From JACCTU01 sp963700495 (GTDB lineage: Bacteria; Actinomycetota; Thermoleophilia; Gaiellales; Gaiellaceae): a stretch of 64,000 bases of DNA. The DNA lies in the NCBI GenBank assembly GCA_963700495.1, contig CAVOXT010000003.1, positions 62,001-126,000 on the forward strand, in the 5' to 3' direction. Under the pieces are notes generated by a model. That model was not told where the DNA came from. It worked only from the letters and a program-made list of their open reading frames with translations, and did not search any database. Positions 15,354-24,931 of the stretch are shown here, in pieces (the first letter of the stretch is position 1; each line of letters starts with the position of its first letter). A program made the translations under genes and the position numbers.

Positions 15354-16601
15354 CTAGATGGGAGCGGCCTTGGCGCGCGGCGAGCGGCGGAGCACGGTCG
15401 GGAGGCCACCTTCGATCGCAAGGGCGGCGATGCCGCCGAGCGTGCACATCGCGGCGGCACCGAGCCACAGGAGCGCCGGTGACCTGGCGAGCGCAAGCGC
15501 GCCGAGCGCCGGGCCGATCGCGAAACCGAGCTGGGCGGTCGTCAGCCACGCGGCCATGTACCGGCCGCGGAGTTGAGCCGGAGCGAGATCGGCGACGAGC
15601 GGGCCCTGGACGACCCCGTGAATACACTCGCCGATCGCAAAGACGGCGGCCGCGGCGAGGAGGAACGCCGCCGCCAGCTCCACCCGCTCTGTGCCGACCG
15701 CGGCGAACGCGAGCAGCCAACTGAATGCCCAGATGCCGCCGGCGACGGCGATCGCCCGCATCCTTCTCCGCCCCTCCAGCAGACGCGTGACGGGGAGTTG
15801 CGCGAGCACGATCGTGACCGTGTTGACGACGAAGATCAGCCCGATCACCCGCTCGTCGACACCGACGTCGTTCTCGGCAAACACGGGCAGGACCGAGTTC
15901 AGCAGCGCGATGCCCGCGGTCACGAAGACGAAGTTGAGCGTGATCAGGGCAACGAAGGTGCGGTCGCGCAGAACGTCCGCATACCGGCCGCCTGCGTGCT
16001 CCCCCTGGGTCGGGGCCACGTGCGGAACGAAGAGCAGGCTCGCTGCGAAGACCACGCACGTCAGCGCGTTGAGCAGGAAGATCAAGGTGAACGTGTCCGG
16101 GTCCGAGACCACCACGACGAGGCCCGCAAGCAGGCTCCCGAGGGCGAGCCCGAGGTTGCTGCCGACGCGCTGGACCGCGTACGCCGACGGACGGAGCTCG
16201 GGAGGCGTCAACGCCGCGAGCAGGCCGGAGTAGCTGGGCCAGAACGCTCCGCGGCCGGCACCTGCAACCGCGGCGAGGACGAAGGCTTGCCAGGGCTCCC
16301 GCACGAACGGGAACAGTCCAAACCCGACGGCGACCAGGATGAGCGCGACGGCTGCCGTCGCGCGTCCGCCGAGACGATCGAAGGTCGACCCGGCCACGAT
16401 CCCGAACACGAGCGCCGTCGCGAAGTGGACCGTCGGGACGAGGCCGGCGACCGCGAGCGAGAACCCGCGCACGTTGTGGAGGTAGATGAGCAGGAACGGG
16501 AGAACAAGCCCGTTGCCGACCGAGTTCACGGCCATGCCGACGTTCAGGATCCAGACCGGCCGCGGCAGTCCGGGGACGGCGACCCGGATGCGATTCACCA
16601 C
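15354..16601 (-). CDS. MFS transporter, 12 membrane segments
   Basis: A 415-residue major facilitator protein with about 12 hydrophobic segments. The loop between segments 2 and 3 reads GSTFDRLGGR, the MFS motif A form, and a long cytoplasmic loop lies in the middle. It resembles drug- or metabolite-efflux permeases of the MFS_1 group. The GTG at 16601 follows 36 bp after the Fe-ADH gene on the same strand, so it probably belongs to the lysR operon. Its substrate is unknown; a sulfonate or organic acid made by the downstream enzymes would fit the context but is speculation. Confidence 0.85.
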   Translation of the reverse strand: MVNRIRVAVPGLPRPVWILNVGMAVNSVGNGLVLPFLLIYLHNVRGFSLAVAGLVPTVHFATALVFGIVAGSTFDRLGGRATAAVALILVAVGFGLFPFVREPWQAFVLAAVAGAGRGAFWPSYSGLLAALTPPELRPSAYAVQRVGSNLGLALGSLLAGLVVVVSDPDTFTLIFLLNALTCVVFAASLLFVPHVAPTQGEHAGGRYADVLRDRTFVALITLNFVFVTAGIALLNSVLPVFAENDVGVDERVIGLIFVVNTVTIVLAQLPVTRLLEGRRRMRAIAVAGGIWAFSWLLAFAAVGTERVELAAAFLLAAAAVFAIGECIHGVVQGPLVADLAPAQLRGRYMAAWLTTAQLGFAIGPALGALALARSPALLWLGAAAMCTLGGIAALAIEGGLPTVLRRSPRAKAAPI

Positions 16602-16637
16602 ACTGCATGCTGCCAGCCGCCGGGCAAGGCGGCAAGC

Positions 16638-17591
16638 TCACCAGACGGAGCGGAGAAGCTCCTCGACCTCGGCCGGCGATGCCGGTCGTGGGTTCTGCTG
16701 GTTCCCCATTCGGCCGGCGGCCGTTTCGGCGAGCCGCGGCAGATCGTCCTCGGGGACGCCGAGCTCCCGCAGCCGGGTCGGGCCGGACAGTGCCGCCAGC
16801 TCGGTCACCCTGCAGGCCGGGTCATCCGGTGCGCCGATCGCCTCGCCGAACCGCCGCACGGCGTCAGGCGCATACGCAGTGTTGAACCGGAGCGCGGCCG
16901 GGAGGCAGATCGCGTTCAGCGTCCCGTGGGGGAGCCCGTACGCCCCTCCGACCGCCTGCGCCATCGCATGCCCGAGGGCGAGCCCGGCGAGTGCGAGCGC
17001 TTCGCCTGCGTGCGCGGCGCCTTCGAGCAACTGCGTCCGCAGGTCGAGATCGCCAGGCTGCTCGAGGACGTGCGGCAGCACGTCGGCTATCAGCCCGGCG
17101 CCCTCCAGCGCATGAACGTCGCCCTCGTCGTTCCGGCCTTTCGCGTAGAGCGCCTCCGCGGTGTGAGCGAGCGCGTTCATCGCCGTTCCGCCCGTCAGCG
17201 GCCGCGGCAGGTCGAGAGTCAGCTTCGGCTCGTAGACGATCCCGGCCATCCGTGCGCCGGCGCCGCCGCCGACCATCCGCCGGTCCGGATCGCGCACGCC
17301 GAACCCCTGGGTCCACTCGGAGCCCGAGTACGTCGTCGGAACCGAGACAACAGGGAGCCCGCGCGCGGCCGAGGGCGCCTTCGCAGTGTCGATCGCGCTC
17401 CCACCTCCCACGGCGAGCAGCCCGTCGATGTCCTCCGGGGCGTCGATTCGGTGCGAAGGAATCTCGGTCCACGTCGCGTGCGCGGGTAGGTCGAGGGACG
17501 ACCAGCGCCCGCTGGCCACGAGCAGCGGCCGCTCGATCCCGACCTCGTCGAGCACGTCCTGGAGCGCGCCGAGCCCCCAGCGGACGATCAC
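16638..17591 (-). CDS. Iron-containing alcohol dehydrogenase family, maleylacetate reductase-like
   Basis: A 317-residue Fe-ADH family protein. It has LLAVGGGSAIDTAKA (nucleotide site, about 58-72), VPTTYSGSEWT (about 84-94) and metal-site histidines in ALAHTAEALYA and GLPHGTLNA. TYSGSEWT and HTAEALYA are typical of maleylacetate reductases, which reduce maleylacetate to 3-oxoadipate in aromatic degradation. No ring-cleavage or chlorocatechol genes are nearby, so the native substrate may be another oxo-acid. The GTG at 17591 overlaps the lysR stop as GTGA, giving a tightly coupled regulator-enzyme pair. Confidence 0.82.
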   Translation of the reverse strand: MIVRWGLGALQDVLDEVGIERPLLVASGRWSSLDLPAHATWTEIPSHRIDAPEDIDGLLAVGGGSAIDTAKAPSAARGLPVVSVPTTYSGSEWTQGFGVRDPDRRMVGGGAGARMAGIVYEPKLTLDLPRPLTGGTAMNALAHTAEALYAKGRNDEGDVHALEGAGLIADVLPHVLEQPGDLDLRTQLLEGAAHAGEALALAGLALGHAMAQAVGGAYGLPHGTLNAICLPAALRFNTAYAPDAVRRFGEAIGAPDDPACRVTELAALSGPTRLRELGVPEDDLPRLAETAAGRMGNQQNPRPASPAEVEELLRSVW

Positions 17592-18481
17592 CCGAGCCGC
17601 TCCCTGCCGAACGCGACGAACGCATCCGCGACTCGGGTCGGCGACTTTCTCGCCGCCCGCACGAGCGAGACGTCGCGGACGAGGTTCAACCCGCGGACGC
17701 GCGCCTCGCCGAGCGTGCCGGCGGCCAGCTCCGACTCGACCGCCGAGCGTGAGATGAAGGTGACTCCGTAGCCGGCGAGGACGGCGCTCCGCACCGACTC
17801 CTGCAAGCCGAGCTCGAGCGGCACGTCGAAGTCGCGCAACCGCTCGCCGCTCCGGCGGAGCTCGTCCTCGAGCAGCTGCCGCACGCCGCCTCCCTCCTGC
17901 ATCACGATCAGCGGCTGTTGGCGCAGCTCGTCGAGCGTGATCGTGCGCCCGGCGAACGGGTGATCCGCCGGGGTCGCGAGGATCACCTCGTCGCGGAAGA
18001 AGGACTCGAAGGCCACGCCGCGCTGGCGGCGGGCAGCTCCGACGATCCCGAGCTCGAGCTCCCGAGCGGCCACGTGCTCGACGACGGCGTGCGTGTCGGC
18101 GACCGTGAGCGAGACCTTCACGCCCGGGTTCTCGCGCTGGAACTCGCAGAGCAGGAGCGGCACGACGATCGCGGCCGGACCGGTCGACGCACCGAGTTCG
18201 AGCGTGCCGGTCAGCTCTCCCTCGCCGACGGTCGCCACCTCCTCGAGCAGCTGATCCTCGAGCGCCAGCATCCGCTGGGCACTGCGATAGAGCCGTCGGC
18301 CTGCCTCGGTCGGCTCGACCCGGCGCCCCGATCGGTCGAGGAGCTGCTTCCCGAGGCGCTTCTCGAGCGCCCGGATCTGCAGGCTCACGGCCGGCTGCGT
18401 GACACCGAGCCGCTCGGCCGCCTGGGAGAAGCTCTTGCGCTCGACCACCGCGCAGAATGCAGCAAGCTGCCGCGTGTCCAT
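17588..18481 (-). CDS. LysR-family transcriptional regulator
   Basis: A 297-residue LTTR. The N-terminal winged helix-turn-helix contains SFSQAAERLGVTQPAVSLQI, followed by a linker helix and a periplasmic-binding-like effector domain (LELGASTGPAAIVVPLLLCEF). The ATG at 18481 has no ribosome-binding site; a CATAAT hexamer ends eight bases upstream, so the transcript could be leaderless. The start itself overlaps an ATAA-N7-TTAT box, which would allow autoregulation. It is first in the minus-strand run with the maleylacetate-reductase-like gene. The effector is unknown. Confidence 0.92.
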   Translation of the reverse strand: MDTRQLAAFCAVVERKSFSQAAERLGVTQPAVSLQIRALEKRLGKQLLDRSGRRVEPTEAGRRLYRSAQRMLALEDQLLEEVATVGEGELTGTLELGASTGPAAIVVPLLLCEFQRENPGVKVSLTVADTHAVVEHVAARELELGIVGAARRQRGVAFESFFRDEVILATPADHPFAGRTITLDELRQQPLIVMQEGGGVRQLLEDELRRSGERLRDFDVPLELGLQESVRSAVLAGYGVTFISRSAVESELAAGTLGEARVRGLNLVRDVSLVRAARKSPTRVADAFVAFGRERLG

Positions 18482-18497
18482 AAGCGTTGATTATGAC
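18480..18497 (-). promoter_or_regulatory. LysR-type box and likely -10 element overlapping the lysR start
   Basis: ATAA (18480-18483) and TTAT (18491-18494) form a perfect dyad with seven bases between, followed by GACTGAT. The minus-strand hexamer CATAAT (18490-18495) is well placed as a -10 box for transcription starting at the ATG. Binding here would block its own promoter, the usual autoregulation mode of LysR proteins. The same dyad and GACTGAT word recur at 15333-15353. Confidence 0.55.
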
Positions 18498-18507
18498 TGA
18501 TGTGCGG

Positions 18508-20099
18508 CTAGCTCACGTCGAGCCTGACGTCCTCGAGCGCGATGTCGCGAAGGACGCGGTGCATGACGTCGTCCGAGATCACGCCCGACCGTCGCAGCTC
18601 GACGACGGCCTGCTCCTCTGCGCGGAGCAGTTCGCGGCGCAGGCGTTGGAACGCGCCGGAGCGCTCCTCGATCTGGCCGTCCCCCCGCCGAGCCGCTGGC
18701 CGAAGCGGTCGATGCGGAACCGGTACCCGCCGCGAAGGCGCTCGGCCGTGTCGTCGCGCACCCAGTCCTCATCCGCGAGCTCGTCGATCCGTGCGAGCGC
18801 CGCCTCGGCCGCCCGAAGCCTCGCCTTCGCATCCTCGCGCGCGTCGAGCCCGTCCTCCTCGAGCCCCAGCACGCGGATCACGAACGGAAGGGACAGGCCC
18901 TGCAACACCAGCGTCGCGAGGATGACGGAGAACGCGAGGAAGATGATCAGCTCGCGACCGGGGAAGGGGGCTCCGGAGTCCGTCTCGAGCGGGATCGCCA
19001 GGGCGGCCGCCAGCGACACCGCGCCCCGCATACCCGCCCAGCCGAGCACGGCAGGAACCTGCCACGGCGGGTACGGGTCGCGCTCGCGGATGCGTCGGAA
19101 CAGAAAGCGCGGCCCGTACGCGAACGGGTACACCCACACCAGGCGAATCAGGATCACCGCTGCGCAGACCGCGAACGCCGCCGTCGCGAGCTCGCTCGTC
19201 GACCATGCATCGAGACCGTCGAGGACCTGCGGCAGCTGAAGCCCGACGAGGATGAAGAGGGAGGCGTTCAGGATGAACACGAGGATCGACCAGAACGCGT
19301 CGCCCTGGAGGCGCGTCTGCGAGTTCGTGAGCTCGGGCGTGTACCAGCCCATGTAGACCCCGGCCGTGACCGCAGCGAGCACCGCGGACAGCCCGAGTGC
19401 GTCGGCGGGCAGGTAGGCGATGTAGCCGGTGAGAAGCGCGATCGTGATCTCGGTCGGCGAGTGGTCGAGCCGCCTGCGTACCTGGCGGATCACGTACCCC
19501 ACCGCGAGCCCGATCGCGACGCCGCCGACGGCGCCGATCACGAGCCGGCCGCCGGCCTCCCAGAGGGAGAACGCGCCGGTCACCGTGGCGACCACCGCGG
19601 TGCGGTAGAAGACGAGCGCGGTCGCGTCGTTGACGAGGCTCTCGCCCTCGATGACCGTGACCAGCCGGCGCGGTACGCCGAGGCGGCGAGCGATCGTCGT
19701 CGCGGCGATCGGATCGGTCGGTGAGACGATCGCGCCGAGGACGAACGCGGCCGGCCAGGTGAGCCCGTCGACGACGGCATGCGCGACGGCGGCAACACCG
19801 ACCGTCGTCGCAGCGACAAGGCCGATCGCGAGCAGCGAGATCGGGCGCACGTTCGCACGCAGGTCGCGGAGCGAGGTGAAGAACGCCGACGAGTAGAGGA
19901 GCGGCGGCAGGAACGCGACCAGGACGAGCTCCGGGGGGAGCTCGAAGTCGGGGAGACCGGGGGCGAAGCCGAGCGCGAGCCCGCCGAGCACGAGCAGGAT
20001 CGGATACGGGATCCCGACGAGCGAAGCGAGCGCGAGGAGCGCACCGACTCCGACCAGCAGGCCGAGCAGCTGCCACAGCTCCTGTGAGTGCAGCTCCAC
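18508..20099 (-). CDS. Na+/H+ antiporter, CPA1 (NhaP) family; one frame break near the 3' end
   Basis: A CPA1-type cation/proton antiporter of about 530 residues with 12 or so membrane segments. The ion-site motif is SPTDPIAATTIARRLG with EGESLVNDATALVFY, and LGWAGMRGAVSLAAALAIP lies in a later segment. It exports Na+ (or K+) in exchange for protons. Read as given, the frame changes after RFGQRLGG at a run of six C (18681-18686). Adding one base there restores a normal tail (IEERSGAFQRLRRELL...) ending at 18508, so this is probably a homopolymer undercall. The GTG start at 20099 is 68 bp from the divergent DUF354 gene. Confidence 0.88.
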
Positions 20100-20167
20100 G
20101 CCGGGACGATAGTTTCCCTCCCCGTGCCCGGCATCGGCAGAACCGTGCGCGCCAAAGACGCGCTCTC

Positions 20168-21172
20168 GTGAAGGTCTGGATCGACATGACGGCGAGCGCG
20201 CACGTGCTCGTCTACCGGCCGCTGATCGAGATCATGCGCGCGCGCGGCGACGAGGTCGAGATCACCGCGCGCGAGTACGGACAGACGCTGGAGCTGCTCG
20301 ACCTCCACGGGCTCGAGGCCGAGGCGATCGGCCATCACGGCGGGGGCTCGAGCTTCGGAAAGGCGCGCGCGCTGGGGTCGAGGCTGCGGGCGCTTCACCG
20401 GTGGGCGAAAGGCCGCGGCTTCGACGTCGCCCTCGCCCACGGCTCGCACGAGCTGACGATCACCGCGCGAAGTCTCGGGATTCCGAGCTCGACGACCTTC
20501 GACTACGAGTTCGCGTGGCTACAGCACCAACTCGGCTGCCGGGCGGCGACCAAGGTGGTCGTCCCGGAGTCGATCCCGCCGGAGCGGCTGCGGCGTTACG
20601 GGGTCGGCGGCGGAAAGCTGCTCCGGTACGAGGGCCTTAAAGAGGAGTACTACCTCTCCGACTTCGAGCCCGACCGGCGCGTGCTCGAGAGGTGGGAGCT
20701 CGATCCCGGCCGCGTGCTGGTCGTCCTGCGCCCGCCTCCCGACGTCGCCCTGTACCACCGGCACGCGAACCCGCTCTTCCCCGAGACGCTCGACGCGCTC
20801 GGCAGCCGGGACGACGTCCATGCCTTCGTGCTCCCGCGCACGTACGACCAGCTGCGCTTCGTCCGAGGCCTGGAGCTGCCGTCGGTGATCGTTCCCGATC
20901 ACGCCGTCGACGCGCAGAGCCTGATCGCGTTCGCCGACCTCGTCGTCTCGGCGGGCGGGACGATGAACCGCGAGGCGGTCGCGCTCGGCGTGCCGGTCTA
21001 CACGGTGTTCGGCGGACGCCTCGGCGGCGTCGACGAGGCGCTCATCCGCGAGGGGCGGCTCGTCACGCTCGACGACCCGCGCGCGCTCGCCGTGCGCAAG
21101 CGCGACCACACCGAAGCGCGGGTGCGGCGCGACCCTGAGGTCATGCTCGACCTGCTGCTGTCCGCCCGCTAG
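20168..21172 (+). CDS. DUF354 family protein (GT-B/UDP-GlcNAc 2-epimerase-like fold)
   Basis: A 334-residue protein matching DUF354. It has an N-terminal Rossmann half with WIDMTASAHVLVYRPLIE, and a C-terminal half with LRPPPDVALYH (about 191) and DLVVSAGGTMNREAVALGVP (about 258), which resemble the nucleotide-sugar site of MurG/2-epimerase folds. The real reaction is not known; members are common beside glycan genes in archaea and bacteria. The GTG at 20168 is preferred to an upstream in-frame ATG because homology starts there. The last four bases overlap the convergent helicase gene. Confidence 0.75.
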   Translation: MKVWIDMTASAHVLVYRPLIEIMRARGDEVEITAREYGQTLELLDLHGLEAEAIGHHGGGSSFGKARALGSRLRALHRWAKGRGFDVALAHGSHELTITARSLGIPSSTTFDYEFAWLQHQLGCRAATKVVVPESIPPERLRRYGVGGGKLLRYEGLKEEYYLSDFEPDRRVLERWELDPGRVLVVLRPPPDVALYHRHANPLFPETLDALGSRDDVHAFVLPRTYDQLRFVRGLELPSVIVPDHAVDAQSLIAFADLVVSAGGTMNREAVALGVPVYTVFGGRLGGVDEALIREGRLVTLDDPRALAVRKRDHTEARVRRDPEVMLDLLLSAR

Positions 21173-23013
21173 GCGGCGGTCTCGGCGACGGCCGCGAGCA
21201 CGGCTGTTCCGTAGCGCTCGAGCTTCGCGGGGCCGACGCCCGAGACCGCGCCGAGCTCGGCGAGGCTTGCCGGGCGGCGTGCCGCGATCTCGGCCAGCGT
21301 CGTGTCGTGGAAGACGACGTACGCGGGCCTGCCTTCCTCTTTCGCGCGGTCGAGCCGCCACCGCTTGAGCGACGCGAGCAGCGGGTCGTCCGGCGCAACT
21401 GGCGGAGCGCCCCCGACGCCGAGCTCGGTCAGGAAGCGGCTGGGCTTGGCCGACCAGGTGATCGTCAGGTGGCGGCGCGCACGCGTGAGGCCGACGTAGA
21501 AGAGCCTCCGCTCCTCCGCGACGTCCTCGGGCGTCTTCGCCCGCTTCGACGGCAGCTCGCGCGACTCGAGCCGAGGCAGGAACACGGCGTCGAACTCGAG
21601 GCCTTTCGCACGGTGGTAGGTGAGCAGGTGGACACCGCCCTTCGCTCCGCTCGCAAACCGCGCGCGTAGCTGCTCGACGTACTCCGCAACCGTCGCGCCC
21701 GGCAGCGACTCCGCGATCCACACGAGCAGCTTCAGGTCCTTCTGGCGCGTCTCCTCCCGCTCGCCGATCCGCTGCGGCGGCGCCTCGAGCAGACCGTGCT
21801 CGCCTGCGACCTGCCTGACCTCCTGAGCGGCCGGCTCGTCGCCTCGCCCACGCAGCGCCTTCACCAGCTGACGCGCTGCATCGCGCTCGAGCAGCGCAGC
21901 GCCCTGGAACGGGATCTCCGCCCCGGCGAACGCCTGCTCGAAGTCGGCCGAGCGCGCGTTCATCCGGTAGAGCACGGCCATCTCCTCGTACGGAACGCCC
22001 CCGGCGTGCAGCGTCCGAACACGCGCGACGACGAAGTCGAGCTCGTCGGCGAGCGACGGGAGCGGACGGGCGATCGGCTCGGGTCCGGACTCCCGCGTCG
22101 TGCGCAGGGTCTTTTCGGCGCCGCCGAGTTCGCCCACGAGCCGGTTCGCGAGCCCGAGCACCTCGGGCGTCGAGCGGTAGTTCTCCTCGAGCCTGACGAC
22201 GAGCGCGTGCGGATACCGCTCGGGCAGCTCGAGCAGGTGCCGCGGAGTTGCGCCCGTGAACGCGTAGATCGCCTGGTAGTCGTCTCCGACCGCACAGACG
22301 TCGTCGCGATCACCGAGCCAGAGTTCGAGCAGCGTCTGCTGAAGCAGGTTCACGTCCTGGTACTCGTCGACCGTGAACGCCCGATAGCGCCCCTGGACGA
22401 CCCCGAGCGCGTCGCGGTCCTGCTCGTACAGCTCGACCGCGCCGGCGAGCAGATCCTCGAAGTCGACGCGCCCTCGCTCCTCCTTGCGCCGCTCGTAGTC
22501 GCGGAAGACGCGATGCATCAGCTCCGGCGGGATCGGCGGCTCGTGCCCGTCCAAGCCGTCGAGGTAGGTCTCGGGGGTCAGACGCCGGTTCTTCGCCCAC
22601 TCCACCTCCGTCGCGAGGTCGGCGGCCGGGGTGAACTTGTACGGCATCGGAAGCGCGTTCCCGATCCAGCGGAGCGGGAGCACCTTCGACGCGAGCACGT
22701 TCAGCTGCCCCACCTTGCCGAAGAACGAGAGCTGGGCGAGCGCAGCCGAGTGGAACGTCGCCGCACGGACGCGCTCGACGCCGAGCCGGCTCAGACGCTC
22801 GCGCATCTGGCCTGCGGCCTTGTCCGTGAACGTGACGGCGAGGACCTGCTCCGGGACAAACGCGCCGCTCGCGACCTGGTTCGCGATCCGGTGCGTGATC
22901 GTCGTCGTCTTCCCTGAGCCCGCTCCGGCGAGGATGCAGACCGGCCCGCGCACCGTCTCGGCCGCGCGGCGCTGCTCCGGGTTCAGCCCCTCGAGGATCG
23001 CCTCCTGGTCCAT
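21169..23013 (-). CDS. UvrD/Rep-type DNA helicase with C-terminal HRDC-like domain
   Basis: A 614-residue superfamily 1A helicase that unwinds DNA 3' to 5' in repair. Motifs: Q motif GLNPEQRRA, Walker A AGAGSGKTT (about 30), motif II FTVDEYQDVN, motif III AVGDDYQAIYAFTGA, motif V HLLTYHRAKGLEFDAVF and motif VI LFYVGLTRAR. The last ~70 residues (SLAELGAVSGVGPAKLERYG) form an HRDC-like module, the arrangement of mycobacterial UvrD2. The ATG at 23013 starts just before the Q motif; a longer frame to 23160 lacks homology. Confidence 0.92.
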   Translation of the reverse strand: MDQEAILEGLNPEQRRAAETVRGPVCILAGAGSGKTTTITHRIANQVASGAFVPEQVLAVTFTDKAAGQMRERLSRLGVERVRAATFHSAALAQLSFFGKVGQLNVLASKVLPLRWIGNALPMPYKFTPAADLATEVEWAKNRRLTPETYLDGLDGHEPPIPPELMHRVFRDYERRKEERGRVDFEDLLAGAVELYEQDRDALGVVQGRYRAFTVDEYQDVNLLQQTLLELWLGDRDDVCAVGDDYQAIYAFTGATPRHLLELPERYPHALVVRLEENYRSTPEVLGLANRLVGELGGAEKTLRTTRESGPEPIARPLPSLADELDFVVARVRTLHAGGVPYEEMAVLYRMNARSADFEQAFAGAEIPFQGAALLERDAARQLVKALRGRGDEPAAQEVRQVAGEHGLLEAPPQRIGEREETRQKDLKLLVWIAESLPGATVAEYVEQLRARFASGAKGGVHLLTYHRAKGLEFDAVFLPRLESRELPSKRAKTPEDVAEERRLFYVGLTRARRHLTITWSAKPSRFLTELGVGGAPPVAPDDPLLASLKRWRLDRAKEEGRPAYVVFHDTTLAEIAARRPASLAELGAVSGVGPAKLERYGTAVLAAVAETAA

Positions 23014-23062
23014 CGGACGTTCAACCGTAGAGAGGGCACGGGACGGAGCCCGCAGGAAACCG

Positions 23063-24931
23063 CTACGCCGGTGTGACGGGGGTGGAACGAGTCTGTGCCG
23101 ATGCACGCACAGGCGCCTTGACGATCGCGGCGAGCCGCGACACGAGCTCGAGCGTGTCACCCTCCTCGACGAGCCGCTCGAGCACGTTCAGCTCCTCCTC
23201 GAGCCAGACGGCGTCAACCGGCTCCCGGGTCGCGCGCGAGATCTTGGAGTGTGTGGTCGGATGGACGGTCTCGCCCGTGTTCCAGAGGTCCTCGTGAAGC
23301 TTCTCGCCCGGGCGCGTGCCGACGAACTCGATCTGGACGTCCGTCCTGCCCGAGAGCCGGATCATGTTCTCGGCCAGGTCGACGATCTTGACCGGGTCGC
23401 CCATGTCGAGCACGTAGACGTCGCCCCGCCCGCCGATCGCGCCCGCCTGGACGACGAGCGACGACGCCTCCGGGATCGTCATGAAGTACCGCGTCATCTC
23501 CGGATGCGTGACCGTCAGCGGGCCGCCGCGGCCGAGCTGGCGCCGGAAGATCGGCACCACCGAGCCGGACGAGCCGAGGACGTTGCCGAAGCGAACGGCG
23601 ACGAAGCGCGTCGGCACGTCGCTGCGGTGCCCGTACGTCTCGACCACGGACTCGCAGAGCGCCTTCGACTGCCCCATCACCGTCTTCGGGTTCGCGGCCT
23701 TGTCGGTCGAGACGAGCACGAACCGCTCGGCGCCGAACTCGGCCGACACGTCCGCGATCGCGCGGGTCGCGAGCACGTTGTTGCGGACGGACTCGATCGG
23801 GTTCGCCTCCATCAGCGGGACGTGCTTGTACGCCGCGGCATGGAAGACCACCTCCGGCCGGTAGCGCTCGAACACCTGGCGGAGCTTCACGCGGTTGCCG
23901 CAGTCGGCGAGCACCGGCACGCTCGCCGGGAACTCGCGCTCCTCGACGAGCTCGCGCTCGATCTCGAAGAGCGACGTCTCGGCGTAGTCCACGAGGATCA
24001 GCCGAGCGGGCTGGACGCGCGCGATCTGCCGGCAGAGCTCCGAGCCGATCGACCCGCCTGCGCCCGAGACGAGCACGGTCTTGCCGCGCAGATACGCGGC
24101 GACCTCCGGCAGGTCGACCTCGACCTGCGCTCGGCCGAGGAGGTCCTCGACCTCGACGGGGCGGATCTGCGCGAGATCGACGACGCCGGTGATCAGCTCG
24201 TGCAGCGAGGGGAGGGTCTTGACCGGGACGTTCTCCACCCGGGCGGCCTCGACGACGCGTCGCCGAAAGTCACCCGCGGCGGACGGCGCGGCGATCAGCA
24301 ACTCGTCGGGCCGGTTGTCGCGCAGGATGTGAGGCAGGTCCGCCGTCGTACCGAGGACGCGGACGCCGTGGAGGCGCATTCCCCGCTTGCGCGGATCGTC
24401 GTCGATGAGGCCGACCGGGGTGTAGTCGAGGAGCTTCGAGCGCTGGAGCTCGCGCAGCGTCTGCTCGCCCGCGTCGCCGGCGCCGACGATCAGCACCTCA
24501 CGGCCGCGCGCCATGATCCCACCCTTGGGGCGCTCGATCACGGTCCGCGCCAGCAGGCGCGAGCCCGCAACGAACGCGAGCAGCAGGAGCGGGTCGACGA
24601 GCGCGACGCCGCGCGGCAGACGCACCTGCTGGACCGGATAGAAGAAGTAGACCGCCGCGATCGCGAGCACCGACGCGATCGCGACGCCGACGACTGCGCG
24701 CCACATGTCGCGGGTGGAGACGTAGCGCCACCACCGCTGATAGAAGCCCATCGCGACGAAGACGGAGAGCTTGATCGCGACGACGATCAGGATCGTCTCG
24801 CGCAGCATCGTCTCGTAGAAGGGAGGCACCTCGAAGTCGAACCGCAGCTGGAACGCGAGGTACCAGGCGGCGGCGATCATCACGGCGTCCGCCGCGAGCT
24901 GCCACAGACGGTGCCGCGTGATCGGGATCAC
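23063..24931 (-). CDS. Membrane-bound nucleotide-sugar 4,6-dehydratase/epimerase, CapD/WbpM type
   Basis: A 622-residue protein with four N-terminal membrane segments (about 8-125), a Rossmann-like CoA_binding_3 domain with VLIVGAGDAGEQTLREL (about 145), and a catalytic SDR domain with VLVSGAGGSIGSELCRQI (about 290) and STDKAANPKTVMG. Family members such as WbpM and PglF make 4-keto-6-deoxy sugars from UDP-GlcNAc at the membrane. The SDR catalytic Tyr is replaced by Met in the usual YXXXK position (here NPKTVMGQSK), as in WbpM/FlaA1-like large forms. The GTG at 24931 overlaps the DegT stop as GTGA, so the dehydratase and aminotransferase likely act in sequence. Confidence 0.9.
   Translation of the reverse strand: MIPITRHRLWQLAADAVMIAAAWYLAFQLRFDFEVPPFYETMLRETILIVVAIKLSVFVAMGFYQRWWRYVSTRDMWRAVVGVAIASVLAIAAVYFFYPVQQVRLPRGVALVDPLLLLAFVAGSRLLARTVIERPKGGIMARGREVLIVGAGDAGEQTLRELQRSKLLDYTPVGLIDDDPRKRGMRLHGVRVLGTTADLPHILRDNRPDELLIAAPSAAGDFRRRVVEAARVENVPVKTLPSLHELITGVVDLAQIRPVEVEDLLGRAQVEVDLPEVAAYLRGKTVLVSGAGGSIGSELCRQIARVQPARLILVDYAETSLFEIERELVEEREFPASVPVLADCGNRVKLRQVFERYRPEVVFHAAAYKHVPLMEANPIESVRNNVLATRAIADVSAEFGAERFVLVSTDKAANPKTVMGQSKALCESVVETYGHRSDVPTRFVAVRFGNVLGSSGSVVPIFRRQLGRGGPLTVTHPEMTRYFMTIPEASSLVVQAGAIGGRGDVYVLDMGDPVKIVDLAENMIRLSGRTDVQIEFVGTRPGEKLHEDLWNTGETVHPTTHSKISRATREPVDAVWLEEELNVLERLVEEGDTLELVSRLAAIVKAPVRASAQTRSTPVTPA

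Noticed and set aside
18491..18832. A separate 113-residue gene at the end of the antiporter
   Set aside because: It is an Arg-rich shadow frame. Restoring one base in the C-run at 18681-18686 gives a normal antiporter tail in another frame.
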